Assembly: GCF_004402785.1 (NCBI RefSeq)
Contig: NZ_SOFP01000013.1
Location: forward strand, 48,219-112,218
DNA: 64,000 bases
Reading direction: 5' to 3'
DNA from: Cryobacterium algoritolerans
GTDB lineage: Bacteria; Actinomycetota; Actinomycetes; Actinomycetales; Microbacteriaceae
Shown: in pieces, positions 1 through 8,767 of the stretch
How the letters are laid out: each line of letters starts with the position of its first letter
Numbering within the stretch: the first letter of the stretch is position 1
Translations under genes and position numbers: made by a program
The notes under the pieces: generated by a model
Told to the model about the DNA's origin: nothing
The model's input: the letters and a program-made list of their open reading frames with translations, nothing else
Database searches by the model: none

Positions 1-11
1 TCAGTGACGCG

Positions 12-1256
12 GTGGAATCGTCGCTAGTATTGAGTCACCATTCGGGGGGCGTGGGAGCGAAAGGATCACCCAGATTCTTGTCCCGTGCTACCCCGAAGGC
101 CAGCGTGCTTCTCGTCGGCGCCTATGAGCGTGATAACTTCGGCGATCTGTTGTTCTACCAACTCACCAAGGACTACCTCGGCACGCGCAACAGCGCCGCT
201 GGCTCCGTTATCGGAGCGGATATGACTTCTCTCCTTGGCACTCGCGTGTATCCGTACACTGATCTGCTCTCTGCTCTCTGCTCGGGCCTGGGATGCGGTC
301 TGGGTCGTAGGCGGAGAGGTGGGTGGCGTGGACGTTGAGGGCGCCCTCACTATGTCCCTCGACGATGTTGAGGGACCAATATTCGATCAAGCGGGCGCTG
401 CGGGGCGGAACGCCATCGCGCGGTACCTCTCCGGGGCACCGGCAGGTTTCCCCGCATATCTGCCGATTCTTGAAAAGTTCGCCCTCAACGCGACAACGCC
501 TCTCGTGCTGAACTCGGTCGGCCTGGGGAACCTCAACCCGGAGGCCGTGACATCAAGTGCGGAAGCCGCCAGGGGTCGGCAATCCGGAGTGCCGTTGCGG
601 TCATGGCTCGCGACGAATCCTCGCACAAGATGGCGACGACCATCGGGGCCGCGTCGGTCTTGTCTCCGGACATGGTCCACTCGATCAGTGTTCGGCATCC
701 AGATCTCGCAGCTCCAACGCGAGGGTGCGAGCCCTACTTTCTATTCCAGGCGAACGCGCAATTGATCGCGCGGGTTGGAGAAGAGCGCATCGCACGATCC
801 CTCGCAGTGATCGCGGCTGCGACCAAGTGGAGACCGGCATTCTTCGGCGCCGGCACGGCACGCCACCATGACCGTGCCGATCTGTATGACGGCATCACGG
901 CCATACTCCGGGCCTTTGCGCCGACAGTTCGCCCCATGGGCATCACGACCCGCAACCCGATGAGCCTGGCTTCCTATATCGCCGGCTCGCAACTCTGGGT
1001 CGGTTCATCGCTGCATGGACGAATCATTGCCAGCTCCTTCGCGCTCCCGAGGGTCAGCTTGGAGAATCTCAAGGTCGCGAGCTACGCCGCCACCTGGGAT
1101 CCCGACTTTCCTGTCAACGTCGCTTTTGACAGGCTGGCCGAGAGCGTCGCAGAGGCCGTCACTGCTGCCGGAAGCGCGAACAGCGCAGACGTGTCACGGC
1201 ACATTGCGAGCGTCGCTGATGAGTCGACCGCGGCTCTCGTGAGGGATTTCCTATGA
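12..1256 (+). pseudogene. Polysaccharide pyruvyl transferase family gene, disrupted by two frameshifts
   Basis: The gene is read in three pieces: from GTG at 12 in frame 3, then frame 1 from about 284 to 571, then frame 3 again to the TGA at 1254-1256. The first piece carries the family N-terminus (VLLVGAYERDNFGDLLFY), the middle has PLVLNSVGLGNL, and the last has VMARDESSHKM and the C-terminal GSSLHGRIIASSFALP motif. Members of PF04230 add pyruvate ketals to surface sugars. The first break falls in a triplicated heptamer (264-284). The second is best explained by a missing G in the run at 572-575. Removing one heptamer and adding one G restores a single continuous frame. The frame is open to the window edge, so the true start may lie upstream. 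The end overlaps the next gene (ATGA), a sign of former translational coupling. Sequencing error cannot be excluded for the second break. Confidence 0.8.
264..284 (+). repeat. Three tandem 7-bp units inside the pyruvyl transferase gene
   Basis: Units CTGCTCT (264-270), CTGCTCT (271-277) and CTGCTCG (278-284) lie back to back exactly where the reading frame changes. Seven is not a multiple of three, so gain or loss of one unit switches the frame; loss of one unit would join the upstream and downstream frames. Confidence 0.85.
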
Positions 1257-1561
1257 GTTCAGCAGACCTCGAAGGCATCCTTCAGTTTCAGCTGGACCGT
1301 CAGAGACGCACCATGCTTGAAGAAGTCGACTTGCATGAGAGGCGCTACCGGGGACTCTCTCTAGAGATTCTGCGCCTGACCGCACAGATCGCAGAGGAAC
1401 AGGAGAGGACGCGTGATGCCCAGGCTGAGATCGATAACTTGCGAATAATGTAGGACAGACTGCAGGTGGTCAATGAGCGGATGCTGGCGAGCAGGTCGTG
1501 GCGGATCACAAAGCCGTTGAGAATGATCGTCGACCTGGCGAGACCGAAGGCTTGTTCCTAA
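1253..1561 (+). pseudogene. Small coiled-coil protein with WRITKPLR tail, interrupted by an in-frame TAG
   Basis: ATG at 1253 overlaps the stop of the preceding gene. The first 66 codons encode a charged, heptad-like helix (LRLTAQIAEEQERTRDAQAE) and end at TAG 1451-1453. The same frame then continues for 35 codons to TAA 1559-1561 and contains ASRSWRITKPLRMIVDLARP. That ending is typical of small coiled-coil proteins, or glycosyltransferase tails, in surface-polysaccharide loci. A single C-to-T change (CAG to TAG) explains the stop. The reconstructed stop overlaps the stop of the convergent gene (CTAA at 1558-1561), which supports 1561 as the original end. A second intact protein of this type lies at 6808-7110. 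Function unknown; possibly a partner or scaffold for glycosyltransferases. Confidence 0.7.
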
Positions 1562-2445
1562 CGGGCGCGCCGTTCCTCGAGTTGCGCCCTGATCTCAAGC
1601 CCAATTCCGACAATGACGCGCACCGGCCACAGGATCGGTCCATGGTACTTTCTGAATAAAAACCTCTTGGCGCTGTCGTGATGTGCCCGTGCCATTCGGG
1701 CCGATTCCCCGCCTTGAGTGGAGTGGGCGCCTGTGTGCACGACGACCGCCGCAGGTTCGTAGACGTTGCGCAGCCCGCGTCTTCCGATGCGATAGCCCAG
1801 ATCGACATCTTCGAAGTACATGAAGTACGTCTCGTCGAAGCCGTTCAGCTCGTCCAGCACGGACCTACGAACCATTAGGAACGCGCCGGAAAGCCATCCA
1901 GCGTCTCGACGCACGAGATTGGAGTTCGTCTCCTTGCGGTACAGCCGGGTCCAGGGATTTGTCGGCCAGATGTTGGCGAAGAGGGCGTGGCCGACACCGG
2001 AGCGAAGCGACGGGATGGTCCGGGCCGACGGATAGACCAGACCGTCGGAAGACAGAATACGGGGGCCGACGGAAGCGATTGCTAGATCGTGTCCAACCGC
2101 CTCAAGGAGGGTGTCAATTGTACCGCTATTGACAGTTACGTCCGGATTGCTCACCACCACCCACTCAATTTCGGGAGGCAGGCTCTTGACAACTTCATTA
2201 ATCGCGTGGCCGTAGCCGCGATTGGAAGACATCGGCTGGTATAGCGCGCCCGCAGCGGCCGAGATGACCTCCACGGCGCTCACCCCCTTCGTCGCCTTAT
2301 TGTCGGCGACGACGACGTGGAGCGGTACGGATGAGGCGCCCGGCAACGAGGACAGAAACGGCCCGAGTACAGCCTCCGAGCCGTAACTCACGGTCACAAC
2401 TGCGACGTGGGCGGCGCCGGGCGGGGGAGTGAGTGGGATGGACAT
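1558..2445 (-). CDS. Family 2 glycosyltransferase, rhamnosyltransferase (WbbL)-like
   Basis: Predicted cytoplasmic GT2 enzyme of 295 residues that would transfer a sugar, probably rhamnose, from a nucleotide sugar to a lipid-linked glycan. It begins with the GT-A strand AVVTVSYGSEAVLGPFL. It has NPDVTV as the DXD-like region, the family motif SGAFLMVRRSVLDELNGFDE, then YFEDVDLGYRIGRRG, the usual catalytic ED. ATG at 2445 is preferred over the upstream ATGs because GAGGGG lies about five bases before it. The gene is divergent from wzm and convergent with the broken coiled-coil gene. Rhamnose specificity is only a family resemblance; other deoxyhexoses are possible. Confidence 0.88.
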   Translation of the reverse strand: MSIPLTPPPGAAHVAVVTVSYGSEAVLGPFLSSLPGASSVPLHVVVADNKATKGVSAVEVISAAAGALYQPMSSNRGYGHAINEVVKSLPPEIEWVVVSNPDVTVNSGTIDTLLEAVGHDLAIASVGPRILSSDGLVYPSARTIPSLRSGVGHALFANIWPTNPWTRLYRKETNSNLVRRDAGWLSGAFLMVRRSVLDELNGFDETYFMYFEDVDLGYRIGRRGLRNVYEPAAVVVHTGAHSTQGGESARMARAHHDSAKRFLFRKYHGPILWPVRVIVGIGLEIRAQLEERRAR

Positions 2446-2515
2446 ACGTCCCCTCATCATAGTTCTAGGCTAGATTTGTCTGCGGCCATCCCGACCGGCC
2501 AACCAGTGAGGCTAC

Positions 2516-3352
2516 ATGCGATACATGAATGAGGTTCTCGCGTCCCGAGAGCTCCTGGCCAATCTCACCCTGCGTGAGATCCGCGGCCAGTACAAGCGCA
2601 CAATCTTTGGCCAACTCTGGTCTCTGGTGAACCCGCTCGCCACGATGTTGGTCTACACGATCGTGTTCGCGTTCATTCTTCGGGTCACGCCTCCTCCCGG
2701 CAACCCCAGCGGGCTGAACATCTTCGCCGTGTGGTTGCTGTGTGGACTCCTGCCGTGGGCATTCTTCGCGAATGTCGTACAGCAGGGCATGGGTTCGATA
2801 ATTTCGAACGCCGGACTGGTCCAGAAGGTCTATTTCTCGCGCATAGTCTTACCGCTGTCGAAGGTCGGCTCGGTCGGGTACAACTGGCTCTTTGAAATGG
2901 GCGTGCTCGTTGTTGTGCTCGCACTCTGTGGCTCGTTCGTCTGGCCGTGGATCCCGATCGTGATCATTGTCATGGTGCTGTTGGCGATATTCGCCGCAGG
3001 TCTGTCGCTGATGCTCTCGGTCGCCAACGTGCACTTCCGGGACACACAGTACTTCGTCTCAATTCTGATGCAGATCTGGATGTACCTCACGCCGATCATC
3101 TACCCGATCAGCCTCGTCGAGGACCAATCCAAGGCACATGGCGGGCTGTTCGGAACCTCAATCACGATCCTTGACATTTACCGCTTGAATCCGCTCGAGC
3201 GGTTCGTCGCTGTCTTCCGCCAGTTGCTCTATGACAACACGTGGCCAAATCCACAAGACCTCCTGCTCTGTGCAATCTGGGCATTTGCCGCGTTGACTAT
3301 CGGCCTTTGGGTATTCCGCAAGAGCGAGAAGGGGCTGGCCGAGGCGCTATGA
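2516..3352 (+). CDS. wzm: ABC-2 type polysaccharide export permease
   Basis: Inner-membrane subunit, 278 residues, of an ABC exporter that moves a lipid-linked polysaccharide across the cytoplasmic membrane. The N-terminus (ASRELLANLTLREIRGQYKRTIFGQLWSLVNP) is the cytoplasmic amphipathic region characteristic of Wzm/TagG proteins. About six hydrophobic segments follow, and IYPISLV lies in the expected conserved extracytoplasmic loop region. GTGAGG lies just upstream of ATG 2516; ATG 2525 is an alternative start. The stop overlaps the wzt start (ATGA), so the two subunits are translationally coupled. Confidence 0.93.
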   Translation: MRYMNEVLASRELLANLTLREIRGQYKRTIFGQLWSLVNPLATMLVYTIVFAFILRVTPPPGNPSGLNIFAVWLLCGLLPWAFFANVVQQGMGSIISNAGLVQKVYFSRIVLPLSKVGSVGYNWLFEMGVLVVVLALCGSFVWPWIPIVIIVMVLLAIFAAGLSLMLSVANVHFRDTQYFVSILMQIWMYLTPIIYPISLVEDQSKAHGGLFGTSITILDIYRLNPLERFVAVFRQLLYDNTWPNPQDLLLCAIWAFAALTIGLWVFRKSEKGLAEAL

Positions 3353-4095
3353 GTGACATTGCTGTGCAGGTCGACCACGTTAGTAAGAAGTTCCGCCTGT
3401 ACCACGAACGGAATCAGTCCATCAAGTCCGCGATCATGCGCGGTCGCCGATCGGTGCACGAAGACTTCTGGGCGCTCAAGGACGTGAGCTTCGAAGTGCC
3501 CACGGGGTCGACGTTTGGGCTCATCGGAAGCAACGGTTCAGGCAAGTCAACGCTTCTCAAATGCCTTGCGAAAATTTACTATCCGGAAAAGGGAACGATC
3601 TCGTATCAGGGAAGAATCGCTGCTCTCCTTGAGGTCGGATCCGGCTTTCACCCGGAGCTTTCAGGGCGCGAGAACGTATTCCTCAACGGATCCATTCTTG
3701 GCATGTCCAAAAAAGAGGTGACCGGCAAGTTCGACGAAATCGTCGATTTCTCGGGCGTCGAACAATTCATTGACCAGCCCGTTAAGAACTATTCCTCGGG
3801 CATGTACGTTCGGCTCGGTTTTGCCATCGCGATCAATGTCGACCCAGACGTCCTGGTCGTCGACGAGGTTCTCTCGGTTGGTGATGCAGAATTTCAGGAG
3901 AAATGCAGTCAGAAGTTTGTCGACTTCAAGGAAGCCGGCAAAACGGTCATCCTCGTCAGTCACTCCATGGAGTCTGTTCGCGAGATGTGTGACCATGCCG
4001 CGTGGCTTAGCCACGGCGAGTTGATCCAAGTCGGTAAAGCAGACACGACAATCGCGTCCTACCTCGAATCGCTTCATGGGGGTGCTCAACTCTAG
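3349..4095 (+). CDS. wzt: ABC transporter ATP-binding subunit for polysaccharide export
   Basis: ATPase partner of the preceding permease, 248 residues. Walker A is GSNGSGKST (about residues 60-68), the ABC signature is YSSGM, and Walker B is VLVVDEVLSVGD, followed by the switch histidine region ILVSHSMESV. ATG 3349 overlaps the wzm stop. The protein ends soon after the nucleotide-binding domain, so it lacks the C-terminal carbohydrate-binding domain found in many Wzt proteins that recognise a terminal glycan cap. It is therefore closer to TagH-like or cap-independent exporters. Substrate is not predictable from sequence beyond a surface polymer made by this locus. Confidence 0.93.
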   Translation: MSDIAVQVDHVSKKFRLYHERNQSIKSAIMRGRRSVHEDFWALKDVSFEVPTGSTFGLIGSNGSGKSTLLKCLAKIYYPEKGTISYQGRIAALLEVGSGFHPELSGRENVFLNGSILGMSKKEVTGKFDEIVDFSGVEQFIDQPVKNYSSGMYVRLGFAIAINVDPDVLVVDEVLSVGDAEFQEKCSQKFVDFKEAGKTVILVSHSMESVREMCDHAAWLSHGELIQVGKADTTIASYLESLHGGAQL

Positions 4096-4152
4096 AGGGA
4101 GACTATCCCGGGGGCGGAAACGCTTCCGTCCATGTTCTGCAGTCGGCTGGAG

Positions 4153-4167
4153 TGGCACGAGGTGCCA
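4153..4167 (+). other. Small perfect hairpin in the wzt to glycosyltransferase gap
   Basis: TGGCAC (4153-4158), loop GAG, GTGCCA (4162-4167) lies in the roughly 100-bp gap ahead of the next gene. No U-run follows it, so it is not a convincing terminator. A role in setting relative expression of exporter and glycosyltransferase genes is only speculation. Confidence 0.3.
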
Positions 4168-4198
4168 GTCTCCCCGCAAGAAATAGCGAGGTGTGCTT

Positions 4199-6709
4199 AT
4201 GAAGAAACGACGTGCAGGTGTCGTATCGGTCGTTCTAGTCAACTTTCGAGGCGCTGAGGACACGGTCGAGTGTGTGCGAGGTCTGCTGGACCTGGACTGG
4301 CCGAACGATCTCCTCGAGATCGTCGTCGTTGAGAATGGTTCAGGCGACGACAGCCTCGCAAAGCTCCAGGAGATCCTGGACAGCGTCGTTCTGATCGAGT
4401 CCGATGAGAACCTCGGCTTCACCGGGGGTTGCAACCTCGGTGTCGCTAAATCGACAGGTGAGTTCGTCGCCTTCCTCAACAACGATGCCAAGCCGGACAA
4501 GGGATGGATCAAGGAAGCCATTGCCACGTTCGCGACTGGCGCCAGGATCGGGGCGGTTGCCAGCAAGGTTCTCGATTGGGAAGGCGAACGCGTCGACTAT
4601 GTCGATGCATCCGTGACCTGGTACGGCATGGGGTACAAGCCCCATGCAGGCGAGACCGACCGCGGCGACTGGGATGTCGAGAAAGACGTCTTGTTTGGAA
4701 CGGGAGCGGCGATGTTCATCCGTGCTTCCGTGTTCGAGGAGCTCGGCGGTTTCGATGACAGCTTCTTCATGTTCTATGACGATGTTGATCTGGGATGGCG
4801 ACTAAACCTTCTCGGCTACCGCTTCAGATTCCAACCGAAATCCCTGGCTTTCCACAAGCACCACGCCTCGATGAACAAGTTCGGCAACTTCCGAGAGACT
4901 TACCTTCTCGAACGCAACGCGCTGTACACGCTGTACAAGAACCTCGATGACGAATCGCTTGCGCAAGTCTTTCCTGGCGCATTGCTTCTCGCGACGCGGC
5001 GCGCTGTGGCTCGCGGCGGCCTTGACTCCACTTCACTTGATATTCGCGTTCCTGGAAACGACGAGGAGTCCACGGCGCCGATCTCAAAACAGACGATGGC
5101 CGGGATCTACGCGATCGATCAGTTTGTCGAGCTGCTCCCCGAAATGGAGGTCGCACGACTTAGAGTGCAGGCCGCACGGACGGTTTCCGACCGGCAGCTC
5201 AAGCGCCTATTCGGAAAAACCGACGAACCGGCCTACCCCATCGAGAGCTACCTGCGCGGCTACGAGAAGATCGTGGACAACCTCGGACAGCTCAACGTCG
5301 AGGGTCGCCGCCATATTCTCGTAATCACCGGAGACCCCGTCGGATACCGGATGGCCGGCCCGGCCATCCGAGCATGGAATATTGCCAAGCTCCTGTCCGG
5401 CGAACACGACGTGCGGCTCGTCAGCATGTCTAAGGCCGTCGCGCTTGACGACGTGGTGGAGGTCGGCGTGATTTCGCATCATCACCCGAGTTCGGTTGAT
5501 GTCCACGAGGAGTGGGCCGATGTCATCATCGTGCAGGGTCATGCCCTGGCGCTCTTCCCCAGCCTCGAGACGTCAAAGAAGATACTGGTGGTCGACGTGT
5601 ACGACCCGCTTCACCTGGAGCAGCTCGAGCAAGGCCGAGGACAGAGCCTCAAGGTCTGGGACAAACAAGTCGCCGAAGCCACGGACGCACTCAACCACCA
5701 ACTGCTGCTTGGAGACTTCTTCCTCTGTGCGAGTGAACGGCAGCGACACTTCTGGCTAGGGCAGCTTTCCGCACTCGGCCGAGTGAACCCCTACACGTAC
5801 TCACGCGACAACGACCTGGATACGCTCATCGCAGTCGCACCCTTTGGTATTCCCGGGGAAGATCCAGTCCAGCGCAAACCCGCTATGAGGGGGGTCGTGC
5901 CTGGAATTGGCGTTGAAGACAAAGTCATTATCTGGGGCGGTGGCATCTACAACTGGTTCGACCCCAACACCCTCATCAAGGCCGTGGCGCAACTCGCTGT
6001 TACTCATCCCGATATTCGGCTGTTCTTCATGGGTGTCAAGCATCCAAATCCGGCTGTACCTGAGATGGAAGCAGTTTCCAATGCTCGTGCACTGGCTGAT
6101 CAGCTGGACCTGACCGGTAAGCACGTCTTCTTCAACGAGGCTTGGGTGCCTTATGACGACCGGCAGGACTACCTCCTCGAGGCAGATCTCGGAGTCTCAA
6201 CTCACTTCCAACACGTCGAAACCACGTTCTCTTTCCGAACCCGAATCCTGGACTACCTCTGGGCAGGACTACCTATCGTCACAACGGATGGCGACTCATT
6301 CGGGAGTCTGGTTGCTCAGGAATCGCTGGGGGCGTCAGTGCCTGAGCGCGATCAGAATGCACTCGCCGCGGCCATCGAAACCTTCCTCTATGACGATGAA
6401 GCCGTGCAGGCTGCCCGTGTAAATGTCAGTCGGGTGCGGCAATCGTTCACCTGGGAAAAAGCGCTTGCCCCGCTGGTTGAATTTTGCCGCGCGCCTCAGG
6501 CTGCAGCGGACAAACAGGTCGCCGCAAAGAGCAAACGTAAGCGCGGAAAGCAGAATTCAGCGGGGATAAGAAAACTCACACCCACCCGTCATACTGGCTT
6601 GCGACGAGACCTCGGTCGGGTGGCGTACTACCTTCAGCAGGGTGGCCCCGGCGCTGTGGTCGAACGCGTGCGGGCGCGACAAGAACGGAAGAAATCCGCG
6701 GAGGGGTGA
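4199..6709 (+). CDS. Two-domain glycosyltransferase (GT2 N-terminal, GT4-like C-terminal)
   Basis: Large cytoplasmic enzyme, 836 residues. Residues 1 to about 270 are a GT2 domain: VSVVLVNFRGAEDTVECV, FLNNDAKPD as the DXD region, then FGTGAAMFIRASVFEELGGF and YDDVDLGWRLNLLGY. After a linker, residues from about 370 form a GT4/GT-B type domain: ILVITGDPVGYRMAGPAIRAWNIA, IIWGGGIYNWFDP, FRTRILDYLWAGLPIV. A basic tail ends the protein. The two domains probably add consecutive sugars. ATG 4199 is chosen because GCGAGG sits seven bases upstream; a GTG two codons earlier would leave no spacing. Its position after wzm/wzt fits a chain-extending role for the exported polymer. Confidence 0.88.
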   Translation: MKKRRAGVVSVVLVNFRGAEDTVECVRGLLDLDWPNDLLEIVVVENGSGDDSLAKLQEILDSVVLIESDENLGFTGGCNLGVAKSTGEFVAFLNNDAKPDKGWIKEAIATFATGARIGAVASKVLDWEGERVDYVDASVTWYGMGYKPHAGETDRGDWDVEKDVLFGTGAAMFIRASVFEELGGFDDSFFMFYDDVDLGWRLNLLGYRFRFQPKSLAFHKHHASMNKFGNFRETYLLERNALYTLYKNLDDESLAQVFPGALLLATRRAVARGGLDSTSLDIRVPGNDEESTAPISKQTMAGIYAIDQFVELLPEMEVARLRVQAARTVSDRQLKRLFGKTDEPAYPIESYLRGYEKIVDNLGQLNVEGRRHILVITGDPVGYRMAGPAIRAWNIAKLLSGEHDVRLVSMSKAVALDDVVEVGVISHHHPSSVDVHEEWADVIIVQGHALALFPSLETSKKILVVDVYDPLHLEQLEQGRGQSLKVWDKQVAEATDALNHQLLLGDFFLCASERQRHFWLGQLSALGRVNPYTYSRDNDLDTLIAVAPFGIPGEDPVQRKPAMRGVVPGIGVEDKVIIWGGGIYNWFDPNTLIKAVAQLAVTHPDIRLFFMGVKHPNPAVPEMEAVSNARALADQLDLTGKHVFFNEAWVPYDDRQDYLLEADLGVSTHFQHVETTFSFRTRILDYLWAGLPIVTTDGDSFGSLVAQESLGASVPERDQNALAAAIETFLYDDEAVQAARVNVSRVRQSFTWEKALAPLVEFCRAPQAAADKQVAAKSKRKRGKQNSAGIRKLTPTRHTGLRRDLGRVAYYLQQGGPGAVVERVRARQERKKSAEG

Positions 6710-6807
6710 CGGTCTGAGGAGACCGCGTGCAGCCCGCAGACGTGCGCAAGCGACCGGACCGGTCGGTAGACTCCGAAGACGTGACGAAGAGCAATGAGGT
6801 TGACAAG

Positions 6808-7110
6808 ATGAATGCCGAAGACACCGCGCGGCAAGTATGCAGCGACGCAGAGTGCGCCGAAATTCGCCACGAGCGAAACCTGCTTGTGGCAAGCCTTAGA
6901 GACTCGACTCATGCGCAGCTCATCAGTCGGGACATGGAGCTTGGCCTCCGCGCGGAACTGATGCAGGCCAAGATTGACATTGAGGATGCAAGGGCGCGAG
7001 GTGCCCACGATCTCGCAATGACACGACGATCGACGACGTGGCGAATTGGGCGTCTGATAATGAAACCGGTCGGCGCCGCAAAACGGGCTCTCCGACGTTT
7101 CAGGAAGTGA
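6808..7110 (+). CDS. Small coiled-coil protein with WRIGRLIMKP tail
   Basis: Protein of about 100 residues, mostly charged helix (ERNLLVASLRDSTHAQ, AELMQAKIDIEDARARG), ending with TTWRIGRLIMKPVGAAKRALRR. The organisation parallels the broken gene at 1253-1561. ATG 6808 is preceded by GAGG at good spacing. In-frame GTG codons at 6727 and 6781 would give longer forms, so the start is uncertain. It lies between two glycosyltransferase genes and abuts the next one. I do not recognise an enzymatic domain; a structural or complex-organising role in glycan assembly is inference from position. Confidence 0.65.
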   Translation: MNAEDTARQVCSDAECAEIRHERNLLVASLRDSTHAQLISRDMELGLRAELMQAKIDIEDARARGAHDLAMTRRSTTWRIGRLIMKPVGAAKRALRRFRK

Positions 7111-7115
7111 ATGCC

Positions 7116-8666
7116 ATGCATTCTCCATTGTTTTCGATCCTGACGCCGGTTTACGAGACACCGCTCGGCGTGCTCCAAGAAACTATTGACTCCGTCGTTG
7201 GACAGACTTTCATGGACTGGGAGTTGGTGTTTGTCGACGACTGTTCGCCCAATCCCGAGGTTCGCAATGTCCTTCGGAAAGCGGCTGCCCTTGACAATCG
7301 AATTCGTGTCCTGGAACGGGAATCCAACGGTGGCATTGTCGAGGCGTCCAATGACGCGATTGGTGCGGCTCGTGGTTCGTTCATTGCGCTTCTCGATCAC
7401 GACGACCTGATCGCCCCTCAAGCCCTGCAACGCATGGCGGCGGCCGTTCGCAAGAATCCTGATGCTGACTACCTCTATTCGGATGAGGACAAGATCAGGG
7501 CCAATGGGAGCAAGTTCGATCAGTTCGACAAGCCGGACTGGTCGCCGGAACGCCTGCGTGGACAAATGTATACCGGGCACCTCTCGGTGCTCCGAACGGA
7601 CCTTGTGCGCGCAGTGGGCGGCTTTCACGCCCAATTCGAGGGCTCCCAGGACCATGACCTTGTCCTTCGCGTGGCTGAACATGCGCGGCAGATTGTGCAC
7701 ATCCCTGAAGTGCTCTACCACTGGCGGGTAATCGAAGGCTCGACGGCGGAGACCGCTGACAATAAACCGTATGCGTGGGATGCCGGCGTGCGTGCGGTGA
7801 ACGCTCACCTGGAGCGTGTCGGCATCGTCGGCACTGCGTTCCGTGGCCCGGTTCCGGGTACATATCGCGTCAAGAGGGAACCAGAGCTTGACCGTTCGGT
7901 GAGCATCATCATCCCGACCCGCGGCACGGCCGGTGAGGTCTGGGGCGGACAACGAGTGTTTCTGATCGACGCAGTGCGTTCGATCCTCGCCACGACGCGG
8001 CACCGTGACGTTGAGGTTGTAGTCGTGTATGACGCGGATACTCCGGAGGAGGTCTTGGCGGCGCTTACAGAACTTGTCGGTGACCGGCTGACGCTCGTTC
8101 CTTTCGTCGGCCCGTTCAACTTCAGCCGTAAATGCAACGAAGGCTATCTTTCGGCACGCGGTGAAGTGCTCCTCTTCCTCAACGACGATATTGAGGTCAT
8201 CAGCGACGAAGTGATCGGCCAGATGCTGGCGCCGCTGAACGAACCAGGGGTCGGGATGACGGGGGCCATGCTCTACTTCGAGGATGGAGTCATTCAACAC
8301 GCTGGCCACTTGCATCACATGGGCCAGTTCACGCACGCCTACCTCGGTGCGCCAAAGGGAACCTATGGGGATTTCTCGTCTCTGCTGATCAACCGAGAAG
8401 CATCCGGGTTGACGGCGGCATGTATCGCGATGCCAACATCCGTATTCGAGGATGTCGGAGGCTTCTCTGAGATCTTCCCAGGCAACTTCAACGACGTAGA
8501 CCTGTCGAAGAAGGTGACTCAGGCCGGATACCGACTTGTCTGGCTTGCGGGAGTTGAATTGTTCCACTTCGAATCACGGTCACGCAACCCATTGGTGCAT
8601 GCGTACGAAGAGAAGCAGATCATCGACCGTTGGGCGGGCCCACAGCGCGACCCGTATCTCGCGTAG
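7116..8666 (+). CDS. Tandem GT2 glycosyltransferase (two catalytic domains)
   Basis: Enzyme of 516 residues with two family 2 domains. The first has FSILTPVYETPLGVLQETI, LVFVDDCSPNPEV, LLDHDDLIAP and GSQDHDLVLRVAE. The second has SVSIIIPTRG, FNFSRKCNEGYLSARGEVLLFLNDDIEV and FPGNFNDVDLSKKVTQAGY. This arrangement is common in O-antigen loci, where each domain forms one linkage. ATG 7116 has AGGAA upstream at a nine-base spacing; GTG 7107 is an alternative with poor spacing. Sugar donors cannot be read from sequence. Confidence 0.9.
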   Translation: MHSPLFSILTPVYETPLGVLQETIDSVVGQTFMDWELVFVDDCSPNPEVRNVLRKAAALDNRIRVLERESNGGIVEASNDAIGAARGSFIALLDHDDLIAPQALQRMAAAVRKNPDADYLYSDEDKIRANGSKFDQFDKPDWSPERLRGQMYTGHLSVLRTDLVRAVGGFHAQFEGSQDHDLVLRVAEHARQIVHIPEVLYHWRVIEGSTAETADNKPYAWDAGVRAVNAHLERVGIVGTAFRGPVPGTYRVKREPELDRSVSIIIPTRGTAGEVWGGQRVFLIDAVRSILATTRHRDVEVVVVYDADTPEEVLAALTELVGDRLTLVPFVGPFNFSRKCNEGYLSARGEVLLFLNDDIEVISDEVIGQMLAPLNEPGVGMTGAMLYFEDGVIQHAGHLHHMGQFTHAYLGAPKGTYGDFSSLLINREASGLTAACIAMPTSVFEDVGGFSEIFPGNFNDVDLSKKVTQAGYRLVWLAGVELFHFESRSRNPLVHAYEEKQIIDRWAGPQRDPYLA

Positions 8667-8767
8667 ATCTGCGATTATCTTCGTGTCGAGGGTGCCATTT
8701 CTATGAGTTCACCGTAGTCTCATCACGGGCTGTGTCTGGGATACATGGCAGTTATCGGAGACATAGA

